In this document: piece after piece, positions 13,608 to 22,193 of the stretch
Layout of the letters: every line of letters starts with the position of its first letter
Position numbering within the stretch: the first letter of the stretch is position 1
Assembly: GCA_934487205.1 (NCBI GenBank)
Contig: CAKSRS010000012.1
Location: forward strand, 1-44,934
Reading direction: 5' to 3'
Length of the DNA: 44,934 nucleotides
Source: an uncultured Clostridia bacterium
Lineage (GTDB): Bacteria; Bacillota; Clostridia; UBA1381
Notes under the pieces: generated by a model
Told to the model about the DNA's origin: nothing
The model's database searches: none
Seen by the model: only the letters and a program-made list of their open reading frames with translations
Position numbers and translations under genes: made by a program

Positions 13608-14906
13608 ATGGAATTTAAAAAACTGAAAATTAACACACTCATACCGGCAAGCTACAATCCGAGAAAGAAATTAAAACCGGGTGATGCGGAATATGAGAAG
13701 ATAAAAAACAGCATAACGGAGTTTGGGTATGTTGATCCTATCATTGTAAATTCAGACATGACTATCATCGGCGGACATCAACGTTGGTCAGTATTAAAGG
13801 CTCTGGGTTATGACGAAGTTGACTGCGTTGTAATCGAAATTGACAAAACAAAGGAAAAGGCATTAAACATTGCCCTTAATAAGGTTACCGGCGAATGGAA
13901 CAAAGAACTGCTGGCAGATTTGATTAAGGATTTGCAAAGCCTTGATTATGATGTTTCAATGACCGGATTTGAACCGCCCGAAATTGATGAGCTGTTTAAT
14001 GATGTACATTCAAAAGATGTAAAGGATGACAAATTTGATTTGGATAAAGCTCTTGATGATGAAGCTTTTGTAAAAAGCGGAGAGGTTTGGCTTTTGGGAA
14101 GACATCGTCTTATGTGTGGTGATTCTACAAAACCGGATAATATAAGCATTCTCATGAATGGGAAAAAAGCAAATTTGTGTATTACCGATCCGCCGTATAA
14201 TTGCTCTTATGAAGGAGGAACAGGCATGAGAATAATGAATGACAATTGGTCTGACAGTCAAAAGTTTTATCAGTTCCTGCTTGATGCTTTCAAAAACGCA
14301 TACGGTTCTATGGCAGACGGAGCAGCAATTTATGTTTTTCATTCCGATGCCGAAAAGGTTAATTTTTTTAATGCTGTTGTCGATGCAGGATTTCATTATT
14401 CAACAACTTGTATTTGGGTGAAGAATGCTTTGGTAATAGGCCGCATGGATTTTCAGATGAGACATGAACCTATAATTTACGGATTTAAAGATACGGCGAA
14501 GCATAAGTTTTACGGCGACCGCAAGCAAACAACTGTATGGGAGTTTGATAAGCCTGTAAAGTCCAAACTGCATCCGACAACAAAACCGTTGGCATTGATT
14601 GGATATCCTATAGGGTTATCATCGCAAGAAAACGGAATCATTCTTGATTTATTCGGAGGCAGCGGTTCAACTCTCATTGCTGCGGAACAGATGAACCGTA
14701 TAGGATATTTAATGGAGCTTGACCCGGTATATGCTTCTGTAATTGTTCGCAGATATGCGGCTCTCAAAGGAGGCATTGATGAGATTAAGGTAATAAGGGA
14801 TGGCAAAACTTATGACGGTAAAGAAATCTACGTACCGAGCGACCATGAATTGGAATATAAAGAAACCTCCGTGTTTGATGCACAGAAAGGAAGAAATCGT
14901 GAGTAA
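13608..14906 (+). CDS. ParB/Srx-like domain fused to N4/N6 DNA methyltransferase
   Basis: A 432-residue fusion. Residues 1-110 are a ParB N-terminal-like nuclease/CTPase fold (SYNPRKKL, FGYVDPIIV, GGHQRW near 55-60). The rest is an amino-methyltransferase: motif IV DPPYNCSYEGG (near 195-204) comes before motif I DLFGGSGSTLIAAEQ (near 346-360), the beta-class order. It probably methylates phage DNA (N6-A or N4-C) against host restriction. GAAAGGA precedes the ATG. The GTG of the next gene overlaps its stop by eight bases. Confidence 0.9.
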   Translation: MEFKKLKINTLIPASYNPRKKLKPGDAEYEKIKNSITEFGYVDPIIVNSDMTIIGGHQRWSVLKALGYDEVDCVVIEIDKTKEKALNIALNKVTGEWNKELLADLIKDLQSLDYDVSMTGFEPPEIDELFNDVHSKDVKDDKFDLDKALDDEAFVKSGEVWLLGRHRLMCGDSTKPDNISILMNGKKANLCITDPPYNCSYEGGTGMRIMNDNWSDSQKFYQFLLDAFKNAYGSMADGAAIYVFHSDAEKVNFFNAVVDAGFHYSTTCIWVKNALVIGRMDFQMRHEPIIYGFKDTAKHKFYGDRKQTTVWEFDKPVKSKLHPTTKPLALIGYPIGLSSQENGIILDLFGGSGSTLIAAEQMNRIGYLMELDPVYASVIVRRYAALKGGIDEIKVIRDGKTYDGKEIYVPSDHELEYKETSVFDAQKGRNRE

Positions 14907-15498
14907 TGTAGAATATGAATATTCGGAAGAAGGTACGACAGTTTACGGCAGACTAATGGATGGGACGGTTTTTATGATAGACTCAGATGCACTTAATAAA
15001 ATTAAAAATATTAAATTTTACTTGGGTGCAAAACAAAAAGGGTGTGGCCAGAAATATATTATTGATTCCAGAGGAAGGTATCTGCATGATTATATATTTC
15101 CGCATAAAAATGGTTATGAAATAGACCACATTAACTTAAATACATACGACAACAGAAAAGCAAATATACGATACTGTACTCATCAGCAAAATCAAATAAA
15201 TCAACCTCTTCAAAAAAACAACACCTCCGGTGTAAGTGGCGTTAGCTGGTATCCGCCAAGAAGAAAATTTAGAGCAAGGATAAAAGTTAGTCAGCAGGAT
15301 ATTCATCTTGGGTACTATAAAACATTCGAAGAAGCTGTACAAGCTCGAAATGTAGGAATGGAGTATATGTTTGGAGAGTATGACAGATATAATGATGTCC
15401 CATCGGCTCCCGAATGGATTAGAAAAAGTGTAGAACAAAAATGCAAAAGCTTTGCAGAATTATCTGTATGCAAAGCTTTTTATATACGAGGGAGGTAA
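14899..15498 (+). CDS. HNH-AP2 homing-type endonuclease
   Basis: A 199-residue free-standing homing-type endonuclease. The HNH core is YEIDHINLNTYDNRKANIRYC; the C-terminal AP2 DNA-binding domain is GVSGVSWYPPRRKFRARI...IHLGYYKTFEEAVQAR. A GTG start at 14899 is chosen because AGAAAGGAAG lies at proper spacing and the in-frame ATG at 14800 would lie deep inside the methyltransferase gene. A rho-independent-like hairpin (15445-15484) is encoded within its last 18 codons, so the C-terminal tail may be eroded sequence. It lies between two methyltransferase genes, a common insertion target for such selfish genes. Confidence 0.85.
   Translation: MSNVEYEYSEEGTTVYGRLMDGTVFMIDSDALNKIKNIKFYLGAKQKGCGQKYIIDSRGRYLHDYIFPHKNGYEIDHINLNTYDNRKANIRYCTHQQNQINQPLQKNNTSGVSGVSWYPPRRKFRARIKVSQQDIHLGYYKTFEEAVQARNVGMEYMFGEYDRYNDVPSAPEWIRKSVEQKCKSFAELSVCKAFYIRGR
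15445..15484 (+). terminator. Intrinsic terminator inside the 3' end of the HNH-AP2 gene
   Basis: AAAAGCTTTGCA (15445-15456) and TGCAAAGCTTTT (15469-15480) pair perfectly over 12 bp with a 12-nt loop, followed by TAT. It precedes the HNH-AP2 stop by 14 bases and the Dcm start by 22, so it could limit transcription into the cytosine methyltransferase. Confidence 0.65.
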
Positions 15499-15506
15499 TA
15501 AATATA

Positions 15507-17540
15507 ATGAAGGATAAATTAACACTTGGAAGTTTGTTTGACGGTTCCGGCGGCTTTCCGCTCGGCGGACTGCGATGCGGAATTACTCCGGTATGGAGTT
15601 CCGAGATTGAACCGTTTCCCATAAGAGTTACCACAAAACGAATGCCGTTTGTGAAACATTACGGGGATATACGAAATCTTAAAGGAGGTGACCTTGGGGC
15701 TGTCGATATAATAACATTCGGCAGCCCTTGCTAAGGTCAGGATATGTCTATAGCAGGCAAAAGAGCCGGACTTGACGGCAGCCGTTCAAACCTCTTTTAT
15801 GAGGCAATACGAATTATAAAGGAAATGAGGGAGAAAACAAATGGAAAATATCCGAGATTCATCGTGTGGGAAAATGTACTCGGTGCATTCTCGTCAAATG
15901 GCGGCGAAGACTTCAAAGCCGTCCTCGAAAGCGTCTGTTCCGTCAAAGAAGATAAAGCTGATATTCCTCGATATGAGAAATGGCCGAATGCCGGAGAAAT
16001 CGTGGCAGACGATTACTCAGTCGCATGGCGGGTTTTCGATGCTCAATACTGGGGAGTCCCCCAACGAAGAAAACGCATCTACCTTGTCGCAGATTTTGGA
16101 GGCGGGAGTGCCGGAAAAATACTATTTGAGCCGGAGAGCGTGCCTGGGTATCTTAAGGAGGGCATCTTCCCGTGGCAAAGAACTGCCGAAGATACTCAAA
16201 ACGGCATTGGAGCGACAGGCTATGACGGATACAACGGCTGTCTGACGGGTGATGTATCGTCTACACTCGGTGTTAATTGCGGAATATCCACCGGCAGAAA
16301 CGGCATTGTATTAAACGACCAGGGCGGTAATCGGATTGATGTTACCGAAAATGTGACGGCAACACTCCGTGCCGAGGCGCATCATCCGCCCTGTGTTATG
16401 GAGTCGGCGGGATTTTGCACGGAACATTTGGCAAAAGCAAGGTCGATAGGTTTTGAAAAAGAAGTATCTCCGACACTGCGAGCCGGCACTGTTCCGGCGG
16501 CTGTCTATGAAAATCACGGACAGGATACAAGATTTAAGGGGCCGCTCGATACCGCACCGACTGTAAGCGCAACCTACGGTACAGGCGGAAACAATCAGCC
16601 GTTTGTGGTTGAGCAATGCTATGATGTGCGGTTTACTTCGGAAGGTACAAAAAACGCAAGACAGAATTGTTATGAAACCGATGTTGCAAGAACAATCGAC
16701 ACCGGTGGAAATGCTCCGGATTCCAACCAAGGCGGTGTTGCGGTGGTATACGGAATATGCTCCAAAGACAGCAATTCCATGAAATCGGATAATCCGAAAA
16801 GCGGTTTTTATGAAGCTGACACATCGCGATGCCTTGACGCAAACGGTGGAAATCCGTCAAACAATCAAGGAGGGATGGCAGTATGTGTTCAAGGCTCAAT
16901 GATAGGCCGCAAGGATGAGAACGGTCCGCAGGGCAACGGGATTAACGAGGATGTATCGTTTACACTTAACGCGACCGATAAACACGCTGTCGCATATGGA
17001 ATTGACAGAGCCGCTTTCAATCAAGGGCAGAATGCGAAGTATTCATTTACGGTCGAGCAAGAGGTTCAGCCGACTATGGTGGCAAAAGGTCCGGGCGCTG
17101 TTGCAGCGCCGACCTATTCAAGTTCAAAAGCATCGTTTTTTACAAACGCTGAAAAAGAGCTTGCAAATACGCTCGTTGCCACCGATTACAAAGATCCGCC
17201 TATGATAAACGATACAAACGATAATGCCGAATACATAGTGCGAAGGCTCACTCCCACAGAATGTGCAAGACTGCAAGGTTTTCCGGACGGGTGGTGTAAA
17301 AACCTTGAAACCGAGAACCCAACTGATGAGGATATTGCGTTTTGGAGAGATGTTTTTGAAACACACCGAAAAGCTATGGGGACATCAAAAAAGCCAAAAT
17401 CCGATAAACAGATTGTAAAATGGCTTAAAAATCCGCACTCCGATTCGGCGGAATATAAATTGTGGGGCAACGGAGTTTGTGTTAATATCGTGGAGTTTGT
17501 GCTTGCCGGGATTGTATATTACGCACAAGCCGAAAGCTGA
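15507..17540 (+). pseudogene. C5-cytosine DNA methyltransferase, nonsense codon after catalytic Cys
   Basis: Without the stop this would encode about 677 residues. Motif I is FDGSGGFPLGG (near residue 12), motif IV ends GSPC (Cys75), motif VI is WENV, motif VIII is QRRKRIYLVADF, motif IX is RRLTPTECARLQGFP and motif X is YKLWGNGV. Codon 76 is TAA (15732-15734) where families have Gln in PCQ; CAA to TAA needs one C-to-T change. The frame then stays open for 598 codons from ATG 15744, so the lesion is recent, a sequencing error, or a functional split. The variable region (16249-17210) holds about nine degenerate repeats. GGGAGG precedes ATG 15507. Confidence 0.85.
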
Positions 17541-17580
17541 CATTCCGAAAATATTCTACCGTAAAATTCAAGTAAATCTC

Positions 17581-17611
17581 TTGACTTTTATGCACTTTAG
17601 AGTGATATATA
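17581..17611 (+). promoter_or_regulatory. Probable promoter of the amidoligase cassette
   Basis: TTGACT (17581-17586) is followed after 19 bp by TATATA (17606-17611) with an extended -10 TGA (17603-17605). Spacing is longer than ideal. It lies about 30 bp before the ribosome binding site of the 64-residue gene. Confidence 0.5.
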
Positions 17612-17642
17612 TTACAATGAATAATTATCGGAGGAACGAAAA

Positions 17643-17837
17643 ATGGATATGCGTAAAATTGTAGACAATCTTGATTCGGTTAAAACAGTGTGCTACAGAA
17701 AAGAACAATTATGGGGCATCCGTGACGATGCCATCGAATTCTTTTCACAAGCTATGGCGGCAAGCGAGGGCAGTGAACACCAGCGTTACCACAATATTTA
17801 TGCTATACTCATAAGCGGCGAAAAAAACCTGTGTTGA
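17643..17837 (+). CDS. Small hypothetical protein (64 aa)
   Basis: A 64-residue, mainly helical protein of unknown function with GGAGG at good spacing before ATG. It has a mixed charged N-terminus (MDMRKIVDNLDSVKTVCYRKEQLWG) shown here in short, and no membrane segment. It is preceded by its own probable promoter and followed by the amidoligase and cyclotransferase genes. It could be an accessory factor or a peptide substrate of the amidoligase, but nothing in the sequence proves this. The Asp/Glu-rich middle (DDAIEFF, ASEGSE) offers side chains an amidoligase could use. Confidence 0.6.
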   Translation: MDMRKIVDNLDSVKTVCYRKEQLWGIRDDAIEFFSQAMAASEGSEHQRYHNIYAILISGEKNLC

Positions 17838-17985
17838 TACAGCAGAATAATATGCTTACATATACACAATTATATATGTGTATCTTTGGGCAGTAATCGT
17901 ATTGATATATCCTCTAAAAGACGGTAATATGTGTATGACAAAATTAAAGAAAAGCCTTGCAGGACAAGGGTTTGGAGGATTTATT
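17838..17985. other. Gap ahead of amidoligase gene
   Basis: The amidoligase reading frame is open back to 17878, but no ribosome binding site supports those starts; the GGAGG at 17974-17978 favours ATG 17986. The gap is AT-rich and shows no clear terminator or promoter. Confidence 0.4.
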
Positions 17986-18933
17986 ATGAATACAAAAATT
18001 GAAAACCAAATCGCAGAAATGAAAAAGCAGACCATCGGAGTTGAGGTTGAAATGAACAACATCACAAGAGAAAACGCAGCCGCAATTGCAGCCGAATTCT
18101 TCGGAACAGGACGATATGAAAATACCGCAATCCGAAACGGATATAGCACTTGGTCGGCTTGGGATTCACAAGGCAGAGAATGGAAATTTCAAAAAGATGT
18201 GAGCATTGCGGGAACTGACGGCGAAAAATGCGAAATGGTTACACCGATACTTAAATATGATGATATGGAAATTTTACAGGAACTTGTAAGACGGCTCCGC
18301 AGAGCGGGAGCAAAGAGTAATGCAAGCCGGGGCTGCGGAGTTCACATTCACATCGGAGCAAAGGGACATACACCGCAGACACTCAGAAACCTTGCAAACA
18401 TTATGGCGAGTCACGAAGACCTTTTAATAAACGCATTGGCAATCGACCGCTTACGCACCGCAAGGTACTGCAGAACGGTTGACCCAAACTTCCTTACACA
18501 GCTGAACAAAAGAAAACCGAAAACAATGTCGGCTCTGGCAGACATTTGGTATGGAAGTCACGGAGCAGATTACTGCAGAAGTCAGCACTACAACGACAGC
18601 CGATACCATCAGCTGAACCTCCACGCAACATTTACAAAAGGTACGGTCGAATTCAGGCTTTTCCAATTTGATGAACCCTCAAACGGAAAACAAAACGGCT
18701 TACACGCCGGACAGCTTAAAAGCTACATTCAGCTTTGCCTTGCACTTTCGCAAATGGCAAAGACGGTAAAAACAGCAAGTCCCAAACCACAGCAGAATGA
18801 AAATCCCAAGTATGCAATGAGAACATGGTTATTAAGGCTTGGATTTATCGGTGACGAATTCAAAACAGCAAGAGAACTCCTTACAAAAAGGCTTTCGGGC
18901 GACACAGCCTTCAGAAACGGCAGAACCGCTTGA
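17986..18933 (+). CDS. Amidoligase (glutamine-synthetase-like fold)
   Basis: A 315-residue protein of the Amidoligase_2 family, predicted to join an amino group to a carboxylate using ATP through a glutamine-synthetase-like core. Visible signatures are GVEVEM (Glu20/Glu22), KDVSIAG, CEMVTPIL, CGVHIHIG (His120/His122) and GTVEFRLFQ (Glu222/Arg224), the metal/ATP ligands of this fold. GGAGG precedes ATG 17986. A gamma-glutamylcyclotransferase follows after 74 bp. Comparative genomics by Iyer, Aravind and colleagues linked such pairs to isopeptide tagging or novel peptide synthesis; the substrate here is unknown. Confidence 0.85.
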   Translation: MNTKIENQIAEMKKQTIGVEVEMNNITRENAAAIAAEFFGTGRYENTAIRNGYSTWSAWDSQGREWKFQKDVSIAGTDGEKCEMVTPILKYDDMEILQELVRRLRRAGAKSNASRGCGVHIHIGAKGHTPQTLRNLANIMASHEDLLINALAIDRLRTARYCRTVDPNFLTQLNKRKPKTMSALADIWYGSHGADYCRSQHYNDSRYHQLNLHATFTKGTVEFRLFQFDEPSNGKQNGLHAGQLKSYIQLCLALSQMAKTVKTASPKPQQNENPKYAMRTWLLRLGFIGDEFKTARELLTKRLSGDTAFRNGRTA

Positions 18934-18944
18934 ACCACAGTCAC

Positions 18945-18977
18945 CACACCTACCGCCAAGTGCGGTCTTTAGGTGGT
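18945..18977 (+). other. Small hairpin between amidoligase and cyclotransferase genes
   Basis: CACCTA-like arm (18947-18952) with TAGGTG (18970-18975) and CCGC (18953-18956) with GCGG (18962-18965) form a short stem-loop in the 74-bp gap. There is no T-run, so it is not a convincing terminator and may affect mRNA stability. Confidence 0.35.
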
Positions 18978-19007
18978 AGAAGGATAATTTGAAAGGAGTT
19001 TTTTTAT

Positions 19008-19475
19008 ATGGATATAAGATACTATATTGCATACGGAAGTAACTTAAATGTTTATCAAATGAGGTATCGCTGTCCGAATGCAAGAATTATCGGAACGGCT
19101 GTTGTGCCGAATTATGAACTGCTGTTTAAGGGCAGTAAGACAGGTTCATACTTAACCATTGAGCCGAAGGAAGGTTCAAGCGTTCCTGTTGCCGTGTGGG
19201 AAACCACAGCAGAGGACGAACTTGCACTTGACCGCTATGAGGGTTATCCCATCTTCTATTACAAAAAGGAGCTTGTGTTGCCGATTAAGGGCATTAAAAC
19301 GGGCAAGGTGCGAAACCGCAAGGTTTATGTTTACATTATGCACGAGGACAGACCAATCGGCATACCCTCAAAAAGCTATGTCAGAACCTGCATTGAGGGG
19401 TATCACAATTTCGGATTTGATATTGATGTGCTTAAAAACGCATATGAACGGAGCAGAAAGGAATGTTTGAAATGA
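19008..19475 (+). CDS. Gamma-glutamylcyclotransferase-like (AIG2/GGCT) protein
   Basis: A 155-residue GGCT-fold enzyme. The substrate loop YGSN is at residues 9-12, and the catalytic glutamate is Glu78 in LDRYEGYP. GGCT enzymes cleave gamma-glutamyl bonds by cyclisation to 5-oxoproline; AIG2-like members act on gamma-glutamylamines. Next to an amidoligase it would remove or recycle the bond the ligase makes. AAAGGAG precedes the ATG, and its stop overlaps the start of the zinc-ribbon gene by ATGA. Confidence 0.88.
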   Translation: MDIRYYIAYGSNLNVYQMRYRCPNARIIGTAVVPNYELLFKGSKTGSYLTIEPKEGSSVPVAVWETTAEDELALDRYEGYPIFYYKKELVLPIKGIKTGKVRNRKVYVYIMHEDRPIGIPSKSYVRTCIEGYHNFGFDIDVLKNAYERSRKECLK

Positions 19476-19666
19476 AAGAAACAATAACAAGAACAGCCGT
19501 ATGCCCAAGGTGCGGGAAAGTATACACGGACAGACCGGCAATTTCGAGGGCGGACGATAAAACTCCGATCTGTCCGGACTGCGGCACACGCGAATCGCTT
19601 GAAAGTATCGGCATTGACACTGCCGAGCAGGATAAAATTTTAAGAGCAATTCATGGATATAGATAA
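19472..19666 (+). CDS. Small zinc-ribbon phage protein
   Basis: A 64-residue protein with a rubredoxin-type zinc ribbon, CPRCG (residues about 11-15) and CPDCG (about 33-37), and a helical tail (AEQDKILRAIH). Such proteins are frequent just before the small terminase gene in clostridial phages; the function is unknown. ATG 19472 is preferred over 19463 because AAAGGAA is too close to the latter and the ATGA overlap with the preceding stop fits coupling. Confidence 0.75.
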   Translation: MKETITRTAVCPRCGKVYTDRPAISRADDKTPICPDCGTRESLESIGIDTAEQDKILRAIHGYR

Positions 19667-19681
19667 AAAACATATAAACGG

Positions 19682-19707
19682 ACAGTCGCTTAAAAGGCGG
19701 CTGTTTT
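19682..19707 (+). terminator. Weak terminator or processing hairpin before terminase
   Basis: ACAGTCGC (19682-19689) pairs with GCGGCTGT (19697-19704) with one G-T pair, followed by TTTT. It separates the zinc-ribbon gene from the packaging genes; with only four T residues it may be partial. Confidence 0.5.
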
Positions 19708-19731
19708 CGTTGTGCAAAGGAGGTGACACTT

Positions 19732-20223
19732 GTGGCACAGAGAGGCAGAAAACCGAAACCGTCAGCTTTAAAGGAGCTGGAAGGCAATCCCGGTAAAAGA
19801 GAAATTAATACAAATGAACCGCGCCCTGTGAAAAAAGCACCGCCATGCCCTAAATGGCTTGAACCCGACGCAAGAAAAGAATGGCGCAGACTTGCAAAGC
19901 AGATGGAACAGATTGGAATATTAACAGAGGTGGACATGACCGCTTTTGCAGGATATTGTCAGGCGTATGCCCGCTGGAAAGAAGCCGAGGAATTCATATC
20001 GCGGCACGGTGCAATCGTGAAAACACCGTCCGGGTACTGGCAGCAGGTTCCGCAGGTGTCAATCGCACAGACATATTTGCGGCTTATGAACAGATTTTGT
20101 GAACAGTTCGGATTAACACCATCATCACGCAGCCGTATTGCAGCTGATGCCTCAAATTCGGACAGCGATGATGATTTAATGGAACATCTTTTAACGCTTG
20201 GCGGTGATAAGGCTGATGTATGA
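19732..20223 (+). CDS. terS: Terminase small subunit, P27 family
   Basis: A 163-residue DNA-recognition subunit of the packaging motor. It has the family start AQRGRKPKPSALKELEGNPGKR, the linker PPCPKWLEPDARKEWRRL and the helical region YWQQVPQVSIAQTYLRLMNRFCEQFGLTPSSR, shown here in parts. GTG 19732 is used because AAAGGAGGTG lies six bases before it. The large subunit overlaps its 3' end. Confidence 0.9.
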   Translation: MAQRGRKPKPSALKELEGNPGKREINTNEPRPVKKAPPCPKWLEPDARKEWRRLAKQMEQIGILTEVDMTAFAGYCQAYARWKEAEEFISRHGAIVKTPSGYWQQVPQVSIAQTYLRLMNRFCEQFGLTPSSRSRIAADASNSDSDDDLMEHLLTLGGDKADV

Positions 20224-21766
20224 CGAAAATAAGGCAAAACGTGTGATAAACTTCATAAGCAGTTTGAAACACACTAAGGGTAAATGGCACGGGAAGTCGT
20301 TTGACCTGCTCCCCTGGCAGCAGGATATTATAAAAAACGTATTCGGAACTGTAAAGAGAAACGGTTACAGACAATATAACACAGCGTATGTGGAAATTCC
20401 AAAGAAGAACGGTAAATCGGAGCTTGCGGCAGGTGTCGCCTTATATCTTACCTGTGGCGATATGGAATGGGGCGCTGAAGTTTACGGCTGTGCGTCCGAT
20501 CGTCAGCAGGCAAGCATTGTTTTTGATGTTGCCGTGGATATGGTTGATCAGTGTCCGGCACTGAAAAAACGAATAAAGCCTGTAATGTCTGTAAAAAGGC
20601 TTGTATATAAACCGACAAACAGTTTCTATCAGGTGCTTTCATCGGAAGCATTTACAAAGCATGGTTTAAATATTCACGGTGTGATTTTTGATGAACTTCA
20701 TGCACAGCCGAATCGTGATTTGTTTGACGTCATGACAAAAGGTTCCGGTGACGCAAGAATGCAGCCGCTGTTTTTTCTCATAACCACAGCCGGAACAGAC
20801 AGAAACAGCATATGCTTTGAGCAACATCAAAAAGCGGTGGATATTTTGGAAGGCAGAAAGATAGACACCACATTCTACCCTGCAATATACGGTCTGCCGG
20901 ATGACGAGGATTGGACGAGCGAGGAAAACTGGTACAGAGCAAATCCGTCACTCGGGTACACGATAGATATTGAAAAGGTACGAAACGCATACATGAGTGC
21001 CAAAGACAACCCGGCAGAGGAAAATCTGTTCCGTCAACTAAGGCTTAATCAGTGGGTTAAACAATCTACCCGTTGGATGCCGATGGATAAATGGGATGAA
21101 TGTAATGAGATAGTGAACATATCACTTTTAAAGGGACGTGAATGTTATGGCGGACTTGACCTTTCAACCACACTTGACCTTACGGCATTTGTGCTTGTGT
21201 TTCCGCCGAGAAACGAAAATGAAAAATATATTATTGTTCCGTATTTCTGGATACCGGATGATAATCTTAAAAAACGAGTAAACCGCGACCATGTTCCGTA
21301 TGATGTGTGGAAAGCGCAGGGGCATATTCGGACAACACAGGGAAATGTGGTTGACTACCGCAGAATAGAGGCGGATATTAAAGAAATTGCAAGCGAGTTT
21401 GTTATAAAAGAAATTGCATATGACAGATATAACGCAACACAAATCATATTAAATCTGATGGATGAAGGTATAACAATGGTGCCGTTCGGACAAGGCTTTA
21501 AGGATATGTCGCCGCCCACAAAGGAGATATTCACGCTTGTACTAAAAAACAAAATTGTACATAACATGAATCCGGTTCTCAGGTGGAATTTTGATAATGT
21601 ATGTGTTGAAACCGATGCCGCTGAAAATATAAAGCCGTCAAAGAAACACTCAACAGAGAGAATAGACGGTGCGGTCAGTACGATTATGGCATTGGACAGA
21701 GCTGTGCGCAATATGAATGTGAACACATCATCGGTTTATGATGAACGAGGTGTTTTGGTGATATAA
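20216..21766 (+). CDS. terL: Terminase large subunit
   Basis: A 516-residue packaging ATPase-nuclease of the Terminase_1 type. Walker A is PKKNGKSE (near 62-69), Walker B is GVIFDELHA (near 155-163), and the RNase H-like nuclease has GGLDLS (near 312-317, first metal-binding Asp) and IAYDRYNATQI later. It cuts concatemers and pumps DNA into proheads through the portal. ATG 20216 is chosen; it overlaps the small-subunit stop by eight bases. A toxin-antitoxin cassette separates it from the portal gene. Confidence 0.94.
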   Translation: MYDENKAKRVINFISSLKHTKGKWHGKSFDLLPWQQDIIKNVFGTVKRNGYRQYNTAYVEIPKKNGKSELAAGVALYLTCGDMEWGAEVYGCASDRQQASIVFDVAVDMVDQCPALKKRIKPVMSVKRLVYKPTNSFYQVLSSEAFTKHGLNIHGVIFDELHAQPNRDLFDVMTKGSGDARMQPLFFLITTAGTDRNSICFEQHQKAVDILEGRKIDTTFYPAIYGLPDDEDWTSEENWYRANPSLGYTIDIEKVRNAYMSAKDNPAEENLFRQLRLNQWVKQSTRWMPMDKWDECNEIVNISLLKGRECYGGLDLSTTLDLTAFVLVFPPRNENEKYIIVPYFWIPDDNLKKRVNRDHVPYDVWKAQGHIRTTQGNVVDYRRIEADIKEIASEFVIKEIAYDRYNATQIILNLMDEGITMVPFGQGFKDMSPPTKEIFTLVLKNKIVHNMNPVLRWNFDNVCVETDAAENIKPSKKHSTERIDGAVSTIMALDRAVRNMNVNTSSVYDERGVLVI

Positions 21767-21840
21767 AAATAAAATTGTATACATAAGCATATATTTACTA
21801 ATAATATTATATATAAAAAAATATTTTTGTAATCAAACGC

Positions 21841-21869
21841 TTGCAAATGATTACAAAGTATGATATAAT
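21841..21869 (+). promoter_or_regulatory. Promoter of the toxin-antitoxin cassette
   Basis: TTGCAA (21841-21846), a 17-bp spacer and TATAAT (21864-21869) give a strong vegetative promoter inside the late operon, 31 bp before the antitoxin ATG. The flanking DNA (21767-21840) is very AT-rich. Confidence 0.8.
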
Positions 21870-21900
21870 GATATTACAAAGAGTAAAGGAGATGTTATAC

Positions 21901-22188
21901 ATGGCAAAAACTTTAGTTCAATTTCGCACAGAGGATACGTCAAGAATAAAAGCAATCAGCATATGCGACAAATTGGGAATTGATTTGCCGACGTATATGC
22001 GTATGTGTATTGCGCGGTTAATCCAGGAAAACGGAATCCCGTTTAGCATGAAGCTTGATAATAATTCTGAAAATACAGCTTTAAGCGCAATGAAGGAAGC
22101 AAGCCGCATCGCCTCAGAAAACGGTATTGCCGATATGACACTTGATGAGATAAATGCAGAAATCAGTGAAGCGAGAAAGCATGGGTGA
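21901..22188 (+). CDS. RelB/DinJ-type antitoxin
   Basis: A 95-residue protein with a ribbon-helix-helix N-terminus (TLVQFRTEDTSRIKA followed by DKLGIDLPTYMRMCI), typical of RelB/DinJ antitoxins, and an acidic helical C-terminus that would cover the toxin. It would also repress its own promoter. AAGGAG precedes the ATG, and the toxin gene starts at or just after its stop, the usual TA arrangement. Confidence 0.8.
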   Translation: MAKTLVQFRTEDTSRIKAISICDKLGIDLPTYMRMCIARLIQENGIPFSMKLDNNSENTALSAMKEASRIASENGIADMTLDEINAEISEARKHG

Positions 22189-22193
22189 GGTCA

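Noticed and set aside
15507..17540. Recoded TAA (alternative genetic code) for the methyltransferase
   Set aside because: TAA ends many intact genes here, for example those ending at 5924, 7895 and 14906, so no general recoding can apply.
19368..19937. 189-codon ORF on the minus strand
   Set aside because: It is antisense to the zinc-ribbon and small terminase genes, which have clear motifs and ribosome binding sites.
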